This document shows positions 1 to 7,009 of a DNA stretch of 7,209 nucleotides, piece after piece (within the stretch, counting starts at the first letter, position 1; each line of letters begins with the position of its first letter). The DNA is from an uncultured Lachnospiraceae bacterium (GTDB taxonomy: Bacteria; Bacillota_A; Clostridia; Lachnospirales; Lachnospiraceae): positions 1-7,209 of the forward strand of contig CADBNA010000471.1 in NCBI GenBank assembly GCA_902795835.1, given 5' to 3'. The position numbers were made by a program, and so were the translations under genes. The notes beneath the pieces were generated by a model. The model was not told where the DNA came from, searched no databases, and saw only the letters and a list, made by a program, of their open reading frames with translations.

Positions 1-1049
1 CCTTCTTCCCGGGCCTGCGTCTCACTCTTGATGTCGATCTTGAACTGCGTCAGATGCGCTGCGAGGCGGGCATTCTGTCCTTCTTTGCCGATTGCCAGGG
101 ACAGCTGGTAGTCCGGAACCACGACCAGCGCGGTCTTGTCATCGGGATCAGCCATAACCGCAATTACCTTTGCGGGTGAAAGCGCGTTTTCGATCAGGTA
201 TGCCTGATTCGCATCCCAGCTGATAATATCAATCTTTTCTCCGTCAAGTTCATCGACAATCATGTTGACGCGGGAACCGTTTACGCCTACGCAGGCGCCG
301 ACGGCATCCACATCTGGATCATTGCTCCAGACTGCGATCTTTGTGCGGGAGCCGGCTTCACGGGCAATCGCCTTGATTTCGATGATGCCTTCGCGGATCT
401 CCGCCACTTCCTCTTCAAACAGCCGCTTGACCAGTTCCGGGTGTGTGCGGGAGACAAGGATCTTCGGTCCCTTCGGCGTATCACGGACCTCCAGTATATA
501 TACCTTGACCCTCTGTGTGGGGCGGAAGGTTTCGCCGCGGACCATCTCATTTTCTGTCAGGAGGGCGTCCGCCTTGCCCAGATTGATGCTTACATTTCTG
601 CCTATATATCGCTGCACCACACCGGTGACAATGTCATGTTCTTTCTCATAGTACTGATTGTACAGCGACCGTCTTTCTTCCTCACGGAGCTTCTGCAGGA
701 TAACATTCTTCGCATTCTGCGTTGCGATCCGGCCAAACTGTTTGGAAGGAATCTCCACATTGACAAAATCTCCCACCTTCAGGGAAGGATCCGTCAGCAG
801 GGCATCCTCCAGCGCAATCTCCAGTGCCGGATCCATGACATCCTCTCTTGTCGGAACAACCTCCCGGCTGGAAACGATATGATAATCGCAGGTTTCCGGA
901 TCAATCCGCACCGTAATATTCTCATTGTTGCCGAAATGATTCTTGCATGCCTGCATCAGGGACTGTTCAATCGCCTCCAGGATCACCCCTCTGCTGATGT
1001 TTTTCTCCTTCTCCAGAATGTTGATCGCATCGAGTAACTCTGTGTTCAT
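1..1049 (-). CDS. nusA: Transcription termination/antitermination factor NusA (3' end cut by window edge)
   Basis: NusA binds RNA polymerase and nascent RNA in the cytoplasm and modulates pausing, intrinsic termination and antitermination. The first 349 codons are visible, read from the ATG at 1049. The N-terminal polymerase-binding domain spans about residues 1-125 (start [20 protein letters not shown]). The S1 domain spans about 135-203 ([20 protein letters not shown]). KH1 follows at about 205-285 with the motif [11 protein letters not shown] at 251-261. KH2 runs to about 345 with [11 protein letters not shown] at 320-330. The stop codon and any C-terminal tail lie beyond base 1. An AAGGA at 1056-1060, six bases from the ATG, serves as ribosome binding site; a stronger GGAGG at 1064-1068 is 14 bases away. 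It lies 37 bases after rimP, the normal first pair of the rimP-nusA-infB operon, and is surely co-transcribed with it. Confidence 0.97.
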   Translation of the reverse strand, partial: MNTELLDAINILEKEKNISRGVILEAIEQSLMQACKNHFGNNENITVRIDPETCDYHIVSSREVVPTREDVMDPALEIALEDALLTDPSLKVGDFVNVEIPSKQFGRIATQNAKNVILQKLREEERRSLYNQYYEKEHDIVTGVVQRYIGRNVSINLGKADALLTENEMVRGETFRPTQRVKVYILEVRDTPKGPKILVSRTHPELVKRLFEEEVAEIREGIIEIKAIAREAGSRTKIAVWSNDPDVDAVGACVGVNGSRVNMIVDELDGEKIDIISWDANQAYLIENALSPAKVIAVMADPDDKTALVVVPDYQLSLAIGKEGQNARLAAHLTQFKIDIKSETQAREE

Positions 1050-1086
1050 CTTTTTTCCTTTTTCCTCCGGAACTCTTCTGTATCTG

Positions 1087-1557
1087 TCAAAAGTCAAATG
1101 CTAGTCTGATAAGGGCCAGGTCCTTCCTGTCAAAGCGCAGTTCCCGGCCTTCATCCGTCTCGATCGTGACGGTGTCGTCATCGTAGCTCTTCAGCACGCC
1201 GTAAAATTCCTTCTCATGCTCGACCGGGCGGAAGGTGCGGATCTCCAGCCGTTTTCCTACAGACCGGATATAATCCTTCTCTTTCTTCAGCGGCCTTCCC
1301 AGTCCGGGAGAACTGACCTCCAGAATATAGGCATCCGGGATATAATCCTCCTCATCCAGATGCTTTTCCAGCGCCCTGCTGACCAGTTCGCAGTCATCTA
1401 CGGTAATGCCGCCCTCCTTGTCTATGTAGGCTCTCAGATACCACGTACCGGCTTCCCTGACATACTCCAGGTCAACCAGTTCAAATCCGGCCTCATCAAG
1501 GATCGGCTGCAGCAGCGCTTCTGTGCGGCTCTCAATTCCTTCCTTACGGCTGCCCAT
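1087..1557 (-). CDS. rimP: Ribosome maturation factor RimP
   Basis: RimP (YlxS/DUF150 family) is a cytoplasmic factor needed for maturation of the 30S ribosomal subunit. The product is 156 aa, close to the family norm of about 150. The N-terminal alpha/beta domain covers about residues 8-85 (ILDEAGFELVDLEYVREAG) and ends in the family signature VSSPGLGRPL at 81-90. The SH3-like C-terminal domain follows (FYGVLKSYDDDTVTIET). I chose the ATG at 1557 because AAAGGAG lies at 1562-1568, four bases upstream, and because the resulting length fits the family. An in-frame ATG at 1632 would add 25 residues, but it lies inside a leader hairpin and has no ribosome binding site. rimP is the first gene of the operon continuing into nusA, with its own candidate promoter and a structured leader upstream. 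Confidence 0.96.
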   Translation of the reverse strand: MGSRKEGIESRTEALLQPILDEAGFELVDLEYVREAGTWYLRAYIDKEGGITVDDCELVSRALEKHLDEEDYIPDAYILEVSSPGLGRPLKKEKDYIRSVGKRLEIRTFRPVEHEKEFYGVLKSYDDDTVTIETDEGRELRFDRKDLALIRLAFDF

Positions 1558-1561
1558 CTCT

Positions 1562-1568
1562 CTCCTTT
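1562..1568 (-). promoter_or_regulatory. Ribosome binding site deciding the rimP start
   Basis: AAAGGAG on the minus strand, four bases before the ATG at 1557. It supports the 156-residue RimP over the longer reading from 1632. A small 6-bp stem (1572-1577 with 1586-1591) sits just upstream. Confidence 0.75.
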
Positions 1569-1607
1569 GCTGCTGCGCGTATAAACGCAGCCCCTTCTCT
1601 ACAATGC

Positions 1608-1638
1608 AAGAGAGCGGACCGGAAAGGCCCACTCTCTT
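1608..1638 (-). promoter_or_regulatory. Stem-loop in the rimP-nusA leader RNA
   Basis: On the minus strand AAGAGAGUGGGCC (1638-1626) pairs with GGUCCGCUCUCUU (1620-1608) around the five-base loop UUUCC. The stem is 13 bp without gaps. Its two non-Watson-Crick positions are G-U pairs on the minus strand and would be A-C mismatches on the plus strand, so the structure belongs to the rimP transcript. Only two U residues follow, so it is not a strong intrinsic terminator by itself. NusA is known to autoregulate the rimP-nusA leader in Bacillus subtilis by NusA-dependent termination. A similar role here is inference. Confidence 0.6.
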
Positions 1639-1662
1639 ATCATCAACGATTCATCAATCAGG

Positions 1663-1691
1663 ATGATAACACGCCGCTCAGAAAAAAGCAA
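1663..1691 (-). promoter_or_regulatory. Candidate sigma-A promoter of the rimP-nusA operon
   Basis: On the minus strand a -35 box TTGCTT (1691-1686) and a -10 box TATCAT (1668-1663) are separated by exactly 17 bases. A TG one base before the -10 gives an extended -10 element. Transcription would start near 1655, leaving a leader of about 98 nt that contains the 13-bp stem-loop. It lies in the 170-base gap between the GlgB-like gene and rimP. Confidence 0.55.
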
Positions 1692-1727
1692 CGTGTATTT
1701 CCATATTTTTGCAGTAAACAGCAAGGT

Positions 1728-3974
1728 TTATGCGGTTTTTCTGTTCCGCATCACAGCCTCTTCCGCTTTCAGGGAGAAAACGGCAGTTCCCAGCGGCGGG
1801 ACCTTAATCCGGATGGAATTCGGTCTCTCGTCTGCTTCAACCGGCCGGGAAAGCTTCACGCGCGGATTCACGGCTCCGCTCCCGCCGTACCGCAGGGCAT
1901 CGGAATTGAAGATCTCCTTGTACCGCCCGGGAAGCGGCACCCCAACCTGCAGATTGTCATACTCCACATTTGAAAAATTGCAGACTGTCAGCAGCAGGTC
2001 ATTTGCCTGTTCCGATCTGCGGACAAAGACCAGCAGGCTCTTTTCCGTATCCAGGTTGCTGATCCACTCAAATCCCCCGTCAGATTCATCGGCGCAGAAT
2101 AACGCAGGATGACTGGTATAAAGCTTCATCAGGTCCGGCATGAATTCCGGCAGATCCATCCCCATGTAAAACAGTTTCTTCCCGGGATGGGCAGTCAGAT
2201 AGGACAGCGTCAGCCGCAGATTGGCCAGCTTCAGGCTGTCCTTTGATCCGGGCATCATCTTCTTTATGGCTTCCGGACTGTTCCCCGCCTCACGGTGGGA
2301 AAGAGCCAGCATGAAACGCTCAGCGTACATGTACACCATGCTGAATGTCAGGTCGTCCTGGTGGGAGCCCCGGAACAGCGGATCCAGCTGGATATAGCGC
2401 ATATAATCATCCACACAGCCGTTATTCCATTTATAGTCGAAGCCCAGCCCGTCTTTTGCCGCAGGTCCTGTCACCGCCGGCCATCCGGACCGCTCTTCCG
2501 CAATGGTAATGACGCCGGGCAGTTCACTGTGTATGAGCGTATTCAGCCGGCGGATGAACTCCTCCGCCTCCAGATTCTCATTTCCCCCATACATATTTGC
2601 GATCCACTGTCCGTAGGATTTGCCGTAATCCAGATACAGCATGGAATCCAGTTCCGGCACGCGCAGACCGTCCAGATGGCATTTCTTCAGCCAGAACAGG
2701 GCGCTGGAGAGCAGGAAACTCACCACTTCCCTGCGGCCGTAATTGAATATGTGTGTGTTGAAGAACGGGTGCACGCCCTGTTTCGGATCCAGATGTTCAT
2801 ACAGGCAGGTCCCGTCGAAGGCAGACATGAAGTCATCTCCCCTCGCAAAAAAGCCCGGCTGCCAGTCCATCAGCACCCCGATTCCCGCCCTGTGAAGCAT
2901 GTCCACCAGGAAACAGAAATCCTGAAGGGTGCCGTACCGGGATGTCGGCGCAAAAAAGCCGCTGCTTCCGAAGCCGTGCGATTCATCCAGCGGATACTCT
3001 GCCAGCGGGAGAAATTCCACGTGCGTGTAGCCGTTTCTGACCAGGTGCTCCCGGAGCACGGGAGCTGCCGACCGGAACGTCACGGCAGGAGATCCTGCCG
3101 GCACCTCCGGCAGATCCTGCTCCTCTTCGCCCTGTGCGTCTGCTGCAAGTGAAGGGAAGACCTCTGCCAGACGGCTCATATCCGCCTCATAGACAGCAAT
3201 CGGTGCGTCCTTTGCCTGACGGGCGATGCGGATATCCATCCAGTTCTGGTCTTTCCAGTCAAAGGGTTCCGGATCGGCAACCACGGCGGCCGTCTCCGGC
3301 ATAACCTGAAAGGCGCTTCCGCAGGGATCCGTCTTCAGATACACCAGCCCGGTCTTCAGTTTCAGCTCATATTTGTAAAGAGCGCCTTTCCGGATGCCCG
3401 GAATAAACAGCTCAAAGATACCGCTTTCCCGCCGTATCATCGGACATGCACGGCCGTCCCAGCCATTAAAGTCGCCCACCACGGACACGCGCAGGGCATT
3501 CGGGGCCCAGACCGCAAAAAGAACACCTTCTGTCCCGTTGACAGTCATGAGATGGGCGCCGAGTCTGTCTCCGGCTGCATACCAGGTGCCCGCAAGAAAA
3601 TTCCGCTCCTCTCCGGCCGTAATCTGCGGACCGAAAGAATACGGATCAGCCATCTCCGTCTCCGCCAGATCTCCCGCTGCTTTCAGAATATACGTGTAGG
3701 ACGGAATGCGGCGCGCATCAAGAAGAACAGCGAAATACCCCTCATCATCTTCTCTGACCATCGGAATTTCCCGGCCGGTGTGCAGTTTTACACTGACCTC
3801 TTTCCTTCCGGGGAAAAAGGCCTGTATCAGCACGCCTTCAGGGACCATATGCGGCCCCAGCAGTTTTTCGGGATGCGCTTCTTCTGCGTAAACGACAGCC
3901 TCAATGGCAGCCCAGTCCATATAGTCATACAGCCTGTTTTCCATGTCTGTCCCCACAGTCCGCCCTTTTTTCAT
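1728..3974 (-). CDS. GlgB-like branching enzyme homologue, predicted catalytically inactive
   Basis: 748 aa, colinear with glycogen branching enzymes (GH13 subfamily 9; E. coli GlgB is 728 aa). An N1-type domain covers about residues 18-125. A CBM48 covers about 135-240 (FAVWAPNALRVSVVGDFNGW). The GH13 barrel runs about 255-640 and the C-terminal beta domain about 645-738. Close branching-enzyme matches include NGYTHVEFLPL, MYGGNENLEAEEF and LTAHPGKKL. Several invariant GlgB positions are changed: the nucleophile Asp is Pro440 (LRVPELDSML), the transition-state Asp is Arg561 (LSHREA), the region I His is Phe375 (DWQPGFF) and the WGYQ Tyr is Phe335. The acid/base Glu493, Arg438, His560 and Asp370 remain. 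The reading frame is intact, so this looks like a maintained pseudoenzyme, perhaps a glucan-binding or regulatory protein; that role is inference. The ATG at 3974 has AAAAGGAGG five bases upstream. It starts 51 bases after ftsH with no clear terminator between. Confidence 0.88.
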   Translation of the reverse strand: MKKGRTVGTDMENRLYDYMDWAAIEAVVYAEEAHPEKLLGPHMVPEGVLIQAFFPGRKEVSVKLHTGREIPMVREDDEGYFAVLLDARRIPSYTYILKAAGDLAETEMADPYSFGPQITAGEERNFLAGTWYAAGDRLGAHLMTVNGTEGVLFAVWAPNALRVSVVGDFNGWDGRACPMIRRESGIFELFIPGIRKGALYKYELKLKTGLVYLKTDPCGSAFQVMPETAAVVADPEPFDWKDQNWMDIRIARQAKDAPIAVYEADMSRLAEVFPSLAADAQGEEEQDLPEVPAGSPAVTFRSAAPVLREHLVRNGYTHVEFLPLAEYPLDESHGFGSSGFFAPTSRYGTLQDFCFLVDMLHRAGIGVLMDWQPGFFARGDDFMSAFDGTCLYEHLDPKQGVHPFFNTHIFNYGRREVVSFLLSSALFWLKKCHLDGLRVPELDSMLYLDYGKSYGQWIANMYGGNENLEAEEFIRRLNTLIHSELPGVITIAEERSGWPAVTGPAAKDGLGFDYKWNNGCVDDYMRYIQLDPLFRGSHQDDLTFSMVYMYAERFMLALSHREAGNSPEAIKKMMPGSKDSLKLANLRLTLSYLTAHPGKKLFYMGMDLPEFMPDLMKLYTSHPALFCADESDGGFEWISNLDTEKSLLVFVRRSEQANDLLLTVCNFSNVEYDNLQVGVPLPGRYKEIFNSDALRYGGSGAVNPRVKLSRPVEADERPNSIRIKVPPLGTAVFSLKAEEAVMRNRKTA

Positions 3975-4025
3975 CTGTTCCTCCTTTTCTGCCGCAGTCT
4001 TCTGGCTTTTACGACGGCTGCCCGT

Positions 4026-6098
4026 TCAGTTTTCCGGCAATTTGTCAAATCCCTCCCCGTCCGTCCGGGCTTCCGGATTCATCTGTCCGGCAGAAACCTC
4101 CGCGGTTTCTTCTGCCGTTTTTATCCCGGTCCCGTCCGCAGGAGTCTGCTCATCCTCTTTTTCCGGTTCTTCACCGGAATCCGGCCGGTCTGCAGCGCTT
4201 TCCGCCGGCTGCTCAGCAGCATTTTCCACCGACTGCTCAGCAATGCTTTCCGCCGGCTGTTCAGCAATGCTTTCCGCCGGGCGGTTCAGGATCTCCATAA
4301 ACTCGTCACCGGTGATGGTCTCCTCCTCGTAGAGATATTTTGCGAGCTCATGCAGCTTCTGGACATTTTCGGAAAGAATCTTTTCCGCTTTCCTGTATGC
4401 CTCCTTCACAAGATCCACAACCATGCTGTCGATCTTCCCGGCCGTCTGTTCCGAACAGGCCAGCGTCGTATCCCCGCCGAGGTATTTATTGGTCACGGTC
4501 TCCATGGCAACCATGCCGAAGTCATCACTCATGCCGAAACGGGTGATCATGGCCCGCGCCAGCCTGGTGGCCTGTTCAATATCATTGGCAGCCCCGGTCG
4601 TCACAGAATGAAACACCAGATCCTCCGCCACACGGCCTCCCGTGAGAGTCGCGATCTTATTCTCCAGCTCTTCCCGGCTCATCAGGTTGTGCTCATCCTC
4701 GTCAACCTGCATGGTATAGCCAAGCGCACCGGACGTGCGGGGAATAATTGTGATCTTGGTGACCGGCGCGGAATGTGTCTGCATAGCCGCTACCAGCGCA
4801 TGCCCGATCTCGTGGTAGGCTACAATCAGTTTCTCGCGGCTGGTCAGCACCTTGTTTTTCTTCTGGTAACCGGCCACCACGACCTCAACGCTCTCCATCA
4901 GATCTGCCTGCGTGACAAACTTTCTCCCGTCGCGGACTGCCCGGAGAGCGGCCTCATTGATCATATTCGCAAGCTCCGCTCCGCTGGCGCCCGAGGCTGC
5001 CCTGGCAATGGCATTGAAATCCACATTGTCGGAGATGCGGATATCCTTTGCGTGCAGCTTCAGGATCTCCTCTCTTCCAGCCAGGTCAGGCAGTTCGACC
5101 GGGATCCGCCGGTCAAAGCGCCCCGGACGGAGAAGCGCAGGATCCAGAGAATCCGGACGGTTCGTCGCGGCAAGAATCACCACACCCTTGCGTCCGTCGA
5201 AGCCGTCCATCTCCGCCAGCAGCTGGTTCAGGGTCTGTTCCCGTTCATCGTTGCCGGCAAAACCGGAGCCGTCCCGCTTCTTTCCGATCGTATCGATCTC
5301 ATCAATAAAGACAATGCAGGGTGCCTTCTCATCCGCCTGCTTGAACAGGTCGCGGACCTTGGCAGCGCCCATGCCGACAAACATTTCTACAAAATCCGAA
5401 CCCGAGATGGAGAAGAAAGGCACGCCGGCTTCTCCCGCCACCGCCTTTGCCAGCAGAGTCTTGCCGGTGCCGGGCGGTCCTACCAGCAGGGCTCCTTTCG
5501 GCATCTTGGCGCCGATTTCCGTATACTTAGCCGGGTTATGCAAAAAGTCAACAATCTCTGACAGCAGTTCCTTTGCCTCATCTTCTCCGGCTACATCCCG
5601 GAACATGATGCCCGTCTCAGATTTGATATAGACCTTGGCGTTGCTCTTGCCGAAGCTCATGGCATCGCCCAGGCCTCCTCCCATGCGCTTCGTCATAGAC
5701 CGCATCATCAGCGTGCCGAAAAAATAGATGAGCACAAAAGGAAGGACCCAGCCCAGAATAATGCTGAGAATCGGAGACATCTGCTGCACAATCGGCGTCT
5801 CAAATTCCGTTATGCCGGCATCATGCAGTCTGTCGACCAGCTTGTAGTCGTCCATCATGCCGGTCCGGTACCGGCTGTCGTCCTGATCCGTAAAATAGAT
5901 GACACTGTTCTGACGGTCAACCTGTACCTCTCTGACCTCTCCTCCGTCCAGCATTTCCAGGAAAGTCCCGTAGGTTGTGTCTGTAATGCTGGCCATGTTC
6001 AGCTTCGGGAGAAGCAGGAAATTCATCAGCAGCAACGCCACCAGAGCCAGTGCATAATAAAACATCAGCGGGCGTCTGTTGTTTTTTACTTCCTTCAC
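4026..6098 (-). CDS. ftsH: ATP-dependent zinc metalloprotease FtsH
   Basis: Membrane-anchored AAA+ protease that unfolds and degrades misfolded membrane proteins and some regulators, acting as a hexamer on the cytoplasmic face. 690 aa. Transmembrane segments lie at about residues 11-32 and 108-131, with a small outer domain between. Walker A is GPPGTGKT (207-214) and the pore loop is FVEMFVG (236-242). Walker B is IVFIDEID (262-269). The second region of homology (311-333) carries arginine fingers Arg327 and Arg330. The zinc site is HEIGH (429-433) with Asp506 as likely third ligand. All key residues are intact. The start is a GTG with AAAGGAGG six bases upstream. Residues after about 605 form an acidic tail beginning with four octapeptide repeats, which makes the protein about 45 residues longer than E. 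coli FtsH. greA lies upstream and the GlgB-like gene downstream. The common Gram-positive neighbours tilS and hpt are absent. Confidence 0.97.
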   Translation of the reverse strand: MKEVKNNRRPLMFYYALALVALLLMNFLLLPKLNMASITDTTYGTFLEMLDGGEVREVQVDRQNSVIYFTDQDDSRYRTGMMDDYKLVDRLHDAGITEFETPIVQQMSPILSIILGWVLPFVLIYFFGTLMMRSMTKRMGGGLGDAMSFGKSNAKVYIKSETGIMFRDVAGEDEAKELLSEIVDFLHNPAKYTEIGAKMPKGALLVGPPGTGKTLLAKAVAGEAGVPFFSISGSDFVEMFVGMGAAKVRDLFKQADEKAPCIVFIDEIDTIGKKRDGSGFAGNDEREQTLNQLLAEMDGFDGRKGVVILAATNRPDSLDPALLRPGRFDRRIPVELPDLAGREEILKLHAKDIRISDNVDFNAIARAASGASGAELANMINEAALRAVRDGRKFVTQADLMESVEVVVAGYQKKNKVLTSREKLIVAYHEIGHALVAAMQTHSAPVTKITIIPRTSGALGYTMQVDEDEHNLMSREELENKIATLTGGRVAEDLVFHSVTTGAANDIEQATRLARAMITRFGMSDDFGMVAMETVTNKYLGGDTTLACSEQTAGKIDSMVVDLVKEAYRKAEKILSENVQKLHELAKYLYEEETITGDEFMEILNRPAESIAEQPAESIAEQSVENAAEQPAESAADRPDSGEEPEKEDEQTPADGTGIKTAEETAEVSAGQMNPEARTDGEGFDKLPEN
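4185..4280 (-). repeat. Four in-frame 24-bp repeats in the FtsH tail
   Basis: Residues 607-638 of FtsH read [32 protein letters not shown], that is four consecutive 8-residue units encoded by 24-bp units. The first two are identical in protein and nearly so in DNA. They follow the conserved protease domain directly and precede an acidic, low-complexity end. The repeats probably arose by slippage and form a flexible cytoplasmic tail. Confidence 0.85.
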
Positions 6099-6104
6099 GT
6101 ATAC

Positions 6105-6112
6105 CCTCCTTT
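6105..6112 (-). promoter_or_regulatory. Ribosome binding site deciding the ftsH GTG start
   Basis: AAAGGAGG on the minus strand, six bases before the GTG at 6098. Its strength and spacing make GTG the convincing start, just before the first membrane segment. Confidence 0.8.
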
Positions 6113-6139
6113 GGCAGTTCTGAAGAAACTCCCATAATA

Positions 6140-6168
6140 AGTATCATATGCGAAGAACCGTCTGTCAA
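6140..6168 (-). promoter_or_regulatory. Candidate sigma-A promoter of ftsH
   Basis: On the minus strand a perfect -35 box TTGACA (6168-6163) is followed after 17 bases by GATACT (6145-6140), a 4-of-6 match to TATAAT with the key A and final T kept. Transcription would begin near 6133, giving a leader of about 35 nt. It lies in the 121-base gap after greA, so ftsH can be expressed independently. No convincing terminator separates it from greA. Confidence 0.6.
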
Positions 6169-6219
6169 GAAAACCGTCAAAAAATACACGGATTTTTCAA
6201 AATTGTCATTCACCGTTCT

Positions 6220-6717
6220 TCAGAATTTGCGGATGGCTTCCTCTTCTTCATCCGCGCGCACTACAGACAGTATCCGGACATCGTAGCCGCCGGCGCCCAC
6301 TTCCACATGGACCGTATCCCCCACGCAGTGTCCGATCAGTGCCCTGCCGAGCGGTGACTCCGGCGTGATCAGATTGTGAAGAGAGCTGCCGCGTATGGAA
6401 GTCACGATTTTATAGGTTTCCTCTTCGTCCTCATCGAGAAAGCGGATCGTCACTTTTTTCTCCAGACCGACCTGATTGTCCGCCGAATGATCCTCAACAA
6501 TGACTGCTGTGCGGATCATGTTTTCCAGATAACGGATCCGGCTGTCGTTTTCTCCCTTGGCCTTCCGGGCGGCGTGATATTCAAAGTTTTCACTCAGGTC
6601 GCCCTGTGCGCGGGCTTCCTGGACTTCCTTCAGAATCTGGGGGCGTATCTCAAGCTTGCGGCGATCGATCTCTTCCTGCATCTTCTCGATATCGCGTCTC
6701 GTGAGTTTATCGTGCAT
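6220..6717 (-). CDS. greA: Transcription elongation factor GreA/GreB family
   Basis: Gre factors insert a coiled coil into the secondary channel of RNA polymerase and stimulate cleavage of backtracked RNA. 165 aa against about 158 for E. coli GreA. The N-terminal coiled coil covers about residues 5-75. Its tip motif GDLSENFEYHAARKAKGEN (39-57) carries Asp40 and Glu43, the acidic residues that help coordinate catalytic magnesium. The FKBP-like C-terminal domain covers about 85-155 and includes the family motif ITPESPLGRALIGHCVGDTV. A short acidic tail ends the protein. The ATG at 6717 has AGGAGG at 6725-6730, seven bases upstream. It is the first minus-strand gene of the window. No clear promoter was found; the best candidate (CTGTCA, 17 bases, TTCAAT, upstream near 6760-6790) is weak. 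Confidence 0.94.
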   Translation of the reverse strand: MHDKLTRRDIEKMQEEIDRRKLEIRPQILKEVQEARAQGDLSENFEYHAARKAKGENDSRIRYLENMIRTAVIVEDHSADNQVGLEKKVTIRFLDEDEEETYKIVTSIRGSSLHNLITPESPLGRALIGHCVGDTVHVEVGAGGYDVRILSVVRADEEEEAIRKF

Positions 6718-6772
6718 AGGGGTTCCTCCTGTAAATGTTTACCGTATAGGTTTTGACATTGAAAAAACGGAC

Positions 6773-7008
6773 GCCGGCAGTGACAGCCATACCGTCTGCC
6801 CCTCAGGTTCTCCGGGCACAAGGAGTTCTAAGCTCCCCGCCGTTCCCTTCATCACCGGAAGGGGCTGAAGGCGTTCTCACCTCGTGTTTCGTGTGAATGG
6901 CCTTCTTTGCGCTGTGAGCCGCCGTTCACTGTCGGGAACTGTGGGCAGCCAAGAACTGCTATGTACCCTCCGAAATTCGGAACAGTCGGTATGGCTGTCT
7001 CTGTCGGC
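6773..7008 (+). ncRNA. Candidate large structured RNA domain closed by a long-range helix
   Basis: GACAGCCATACCG (6782-6794) is perfectly complementary to CGGTATGGCTGTC (6987-6999). After one T-T mismatch, GCCGGCAG (6773-6780) pairs with CTGTCGGC (7001-7008) with one G-U. The helix therefore has 21 pairs and encloses 192 nt. Inside are CTGCCC (6796-6801) with GGGCAG (6943-6948), continued by GTTC/GAAC and CCG/CGG pairs to 6814/6933. Further hairpins are 6822-6836 (3-nt loop), 6845-6863, 6893-6901 with 6921-6929, and 6969-6981. Wobble pairs at 6777/7004, 6826/6832 and 6898/6924 are G-U only on the plus strand. This fits a riboswitch-like leader or an independent noncoding RNA. I do not recognise the class. 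No convincing plus-strand promoter was found: a TTGACA at 6753 has no matching -10. Confidence 0.5.
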
Positions 7009-7009
7009 T

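Noticed and set aside
441..1037. 198-residue plus-strand open frame
   Set aside because: Fully antisense to nusA, whose protein is conserved throughout.
1087..1632. Longer RimP starting at 1632 (181 residues)
   Set aside because: The extra 25 residues are not RimP-like, the ATG lies inside the leader stem-loop, and a strong ribosome binding site supports 1557.
1700..1727. Intrinsic terminator after the GlgB-like gene
   Set aside because: TTGCTGTTTACTGCAA is only a weak interrupted palindrome, followed by a short A run rather than U on the minus strand.
2295..3152. 285-residue plus-strand open frame
   Set aside because: Antisense to the GlgB-like gene, with no recognisable domain and composition typical of a shadow frame.
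3552..5561. 669-residue open frame on the plus strand
   Set aside because: It lies antisense to the solid GlgB-like and FtsH genes, has low-complexity composition rich in Arg, His and Phe, and has no ribosome binding site; it mirrors the codon use of the opposite strand.
6180..6219. Intrinsic terminator after greA
   Set aside because: A run of six T residues exists on the minus strand, but only a four-pair stem with a long loop precedes it.
6753..6776. Plus-strand promoter with TTGACA at 6753
   Set aside because: The -35 hexamer is perfect, but at 16-18 bases spacing there is only GC-rich sequence and no -10.
6656..6868. 70-residue plus-strand frame overlapping the start of greA
   Set aside because: Antisense to greA at its 5' end, no ribosome binding site, and its end runs into the structured region.
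6773..7008. MITE or insertion element with 22-bp terminal inverted repeats
   Set aside because: No target-site duplication is visible at the ends, and the interior helices with plus-strand-only wobble pairs fit an RNA better; not fully excluded.
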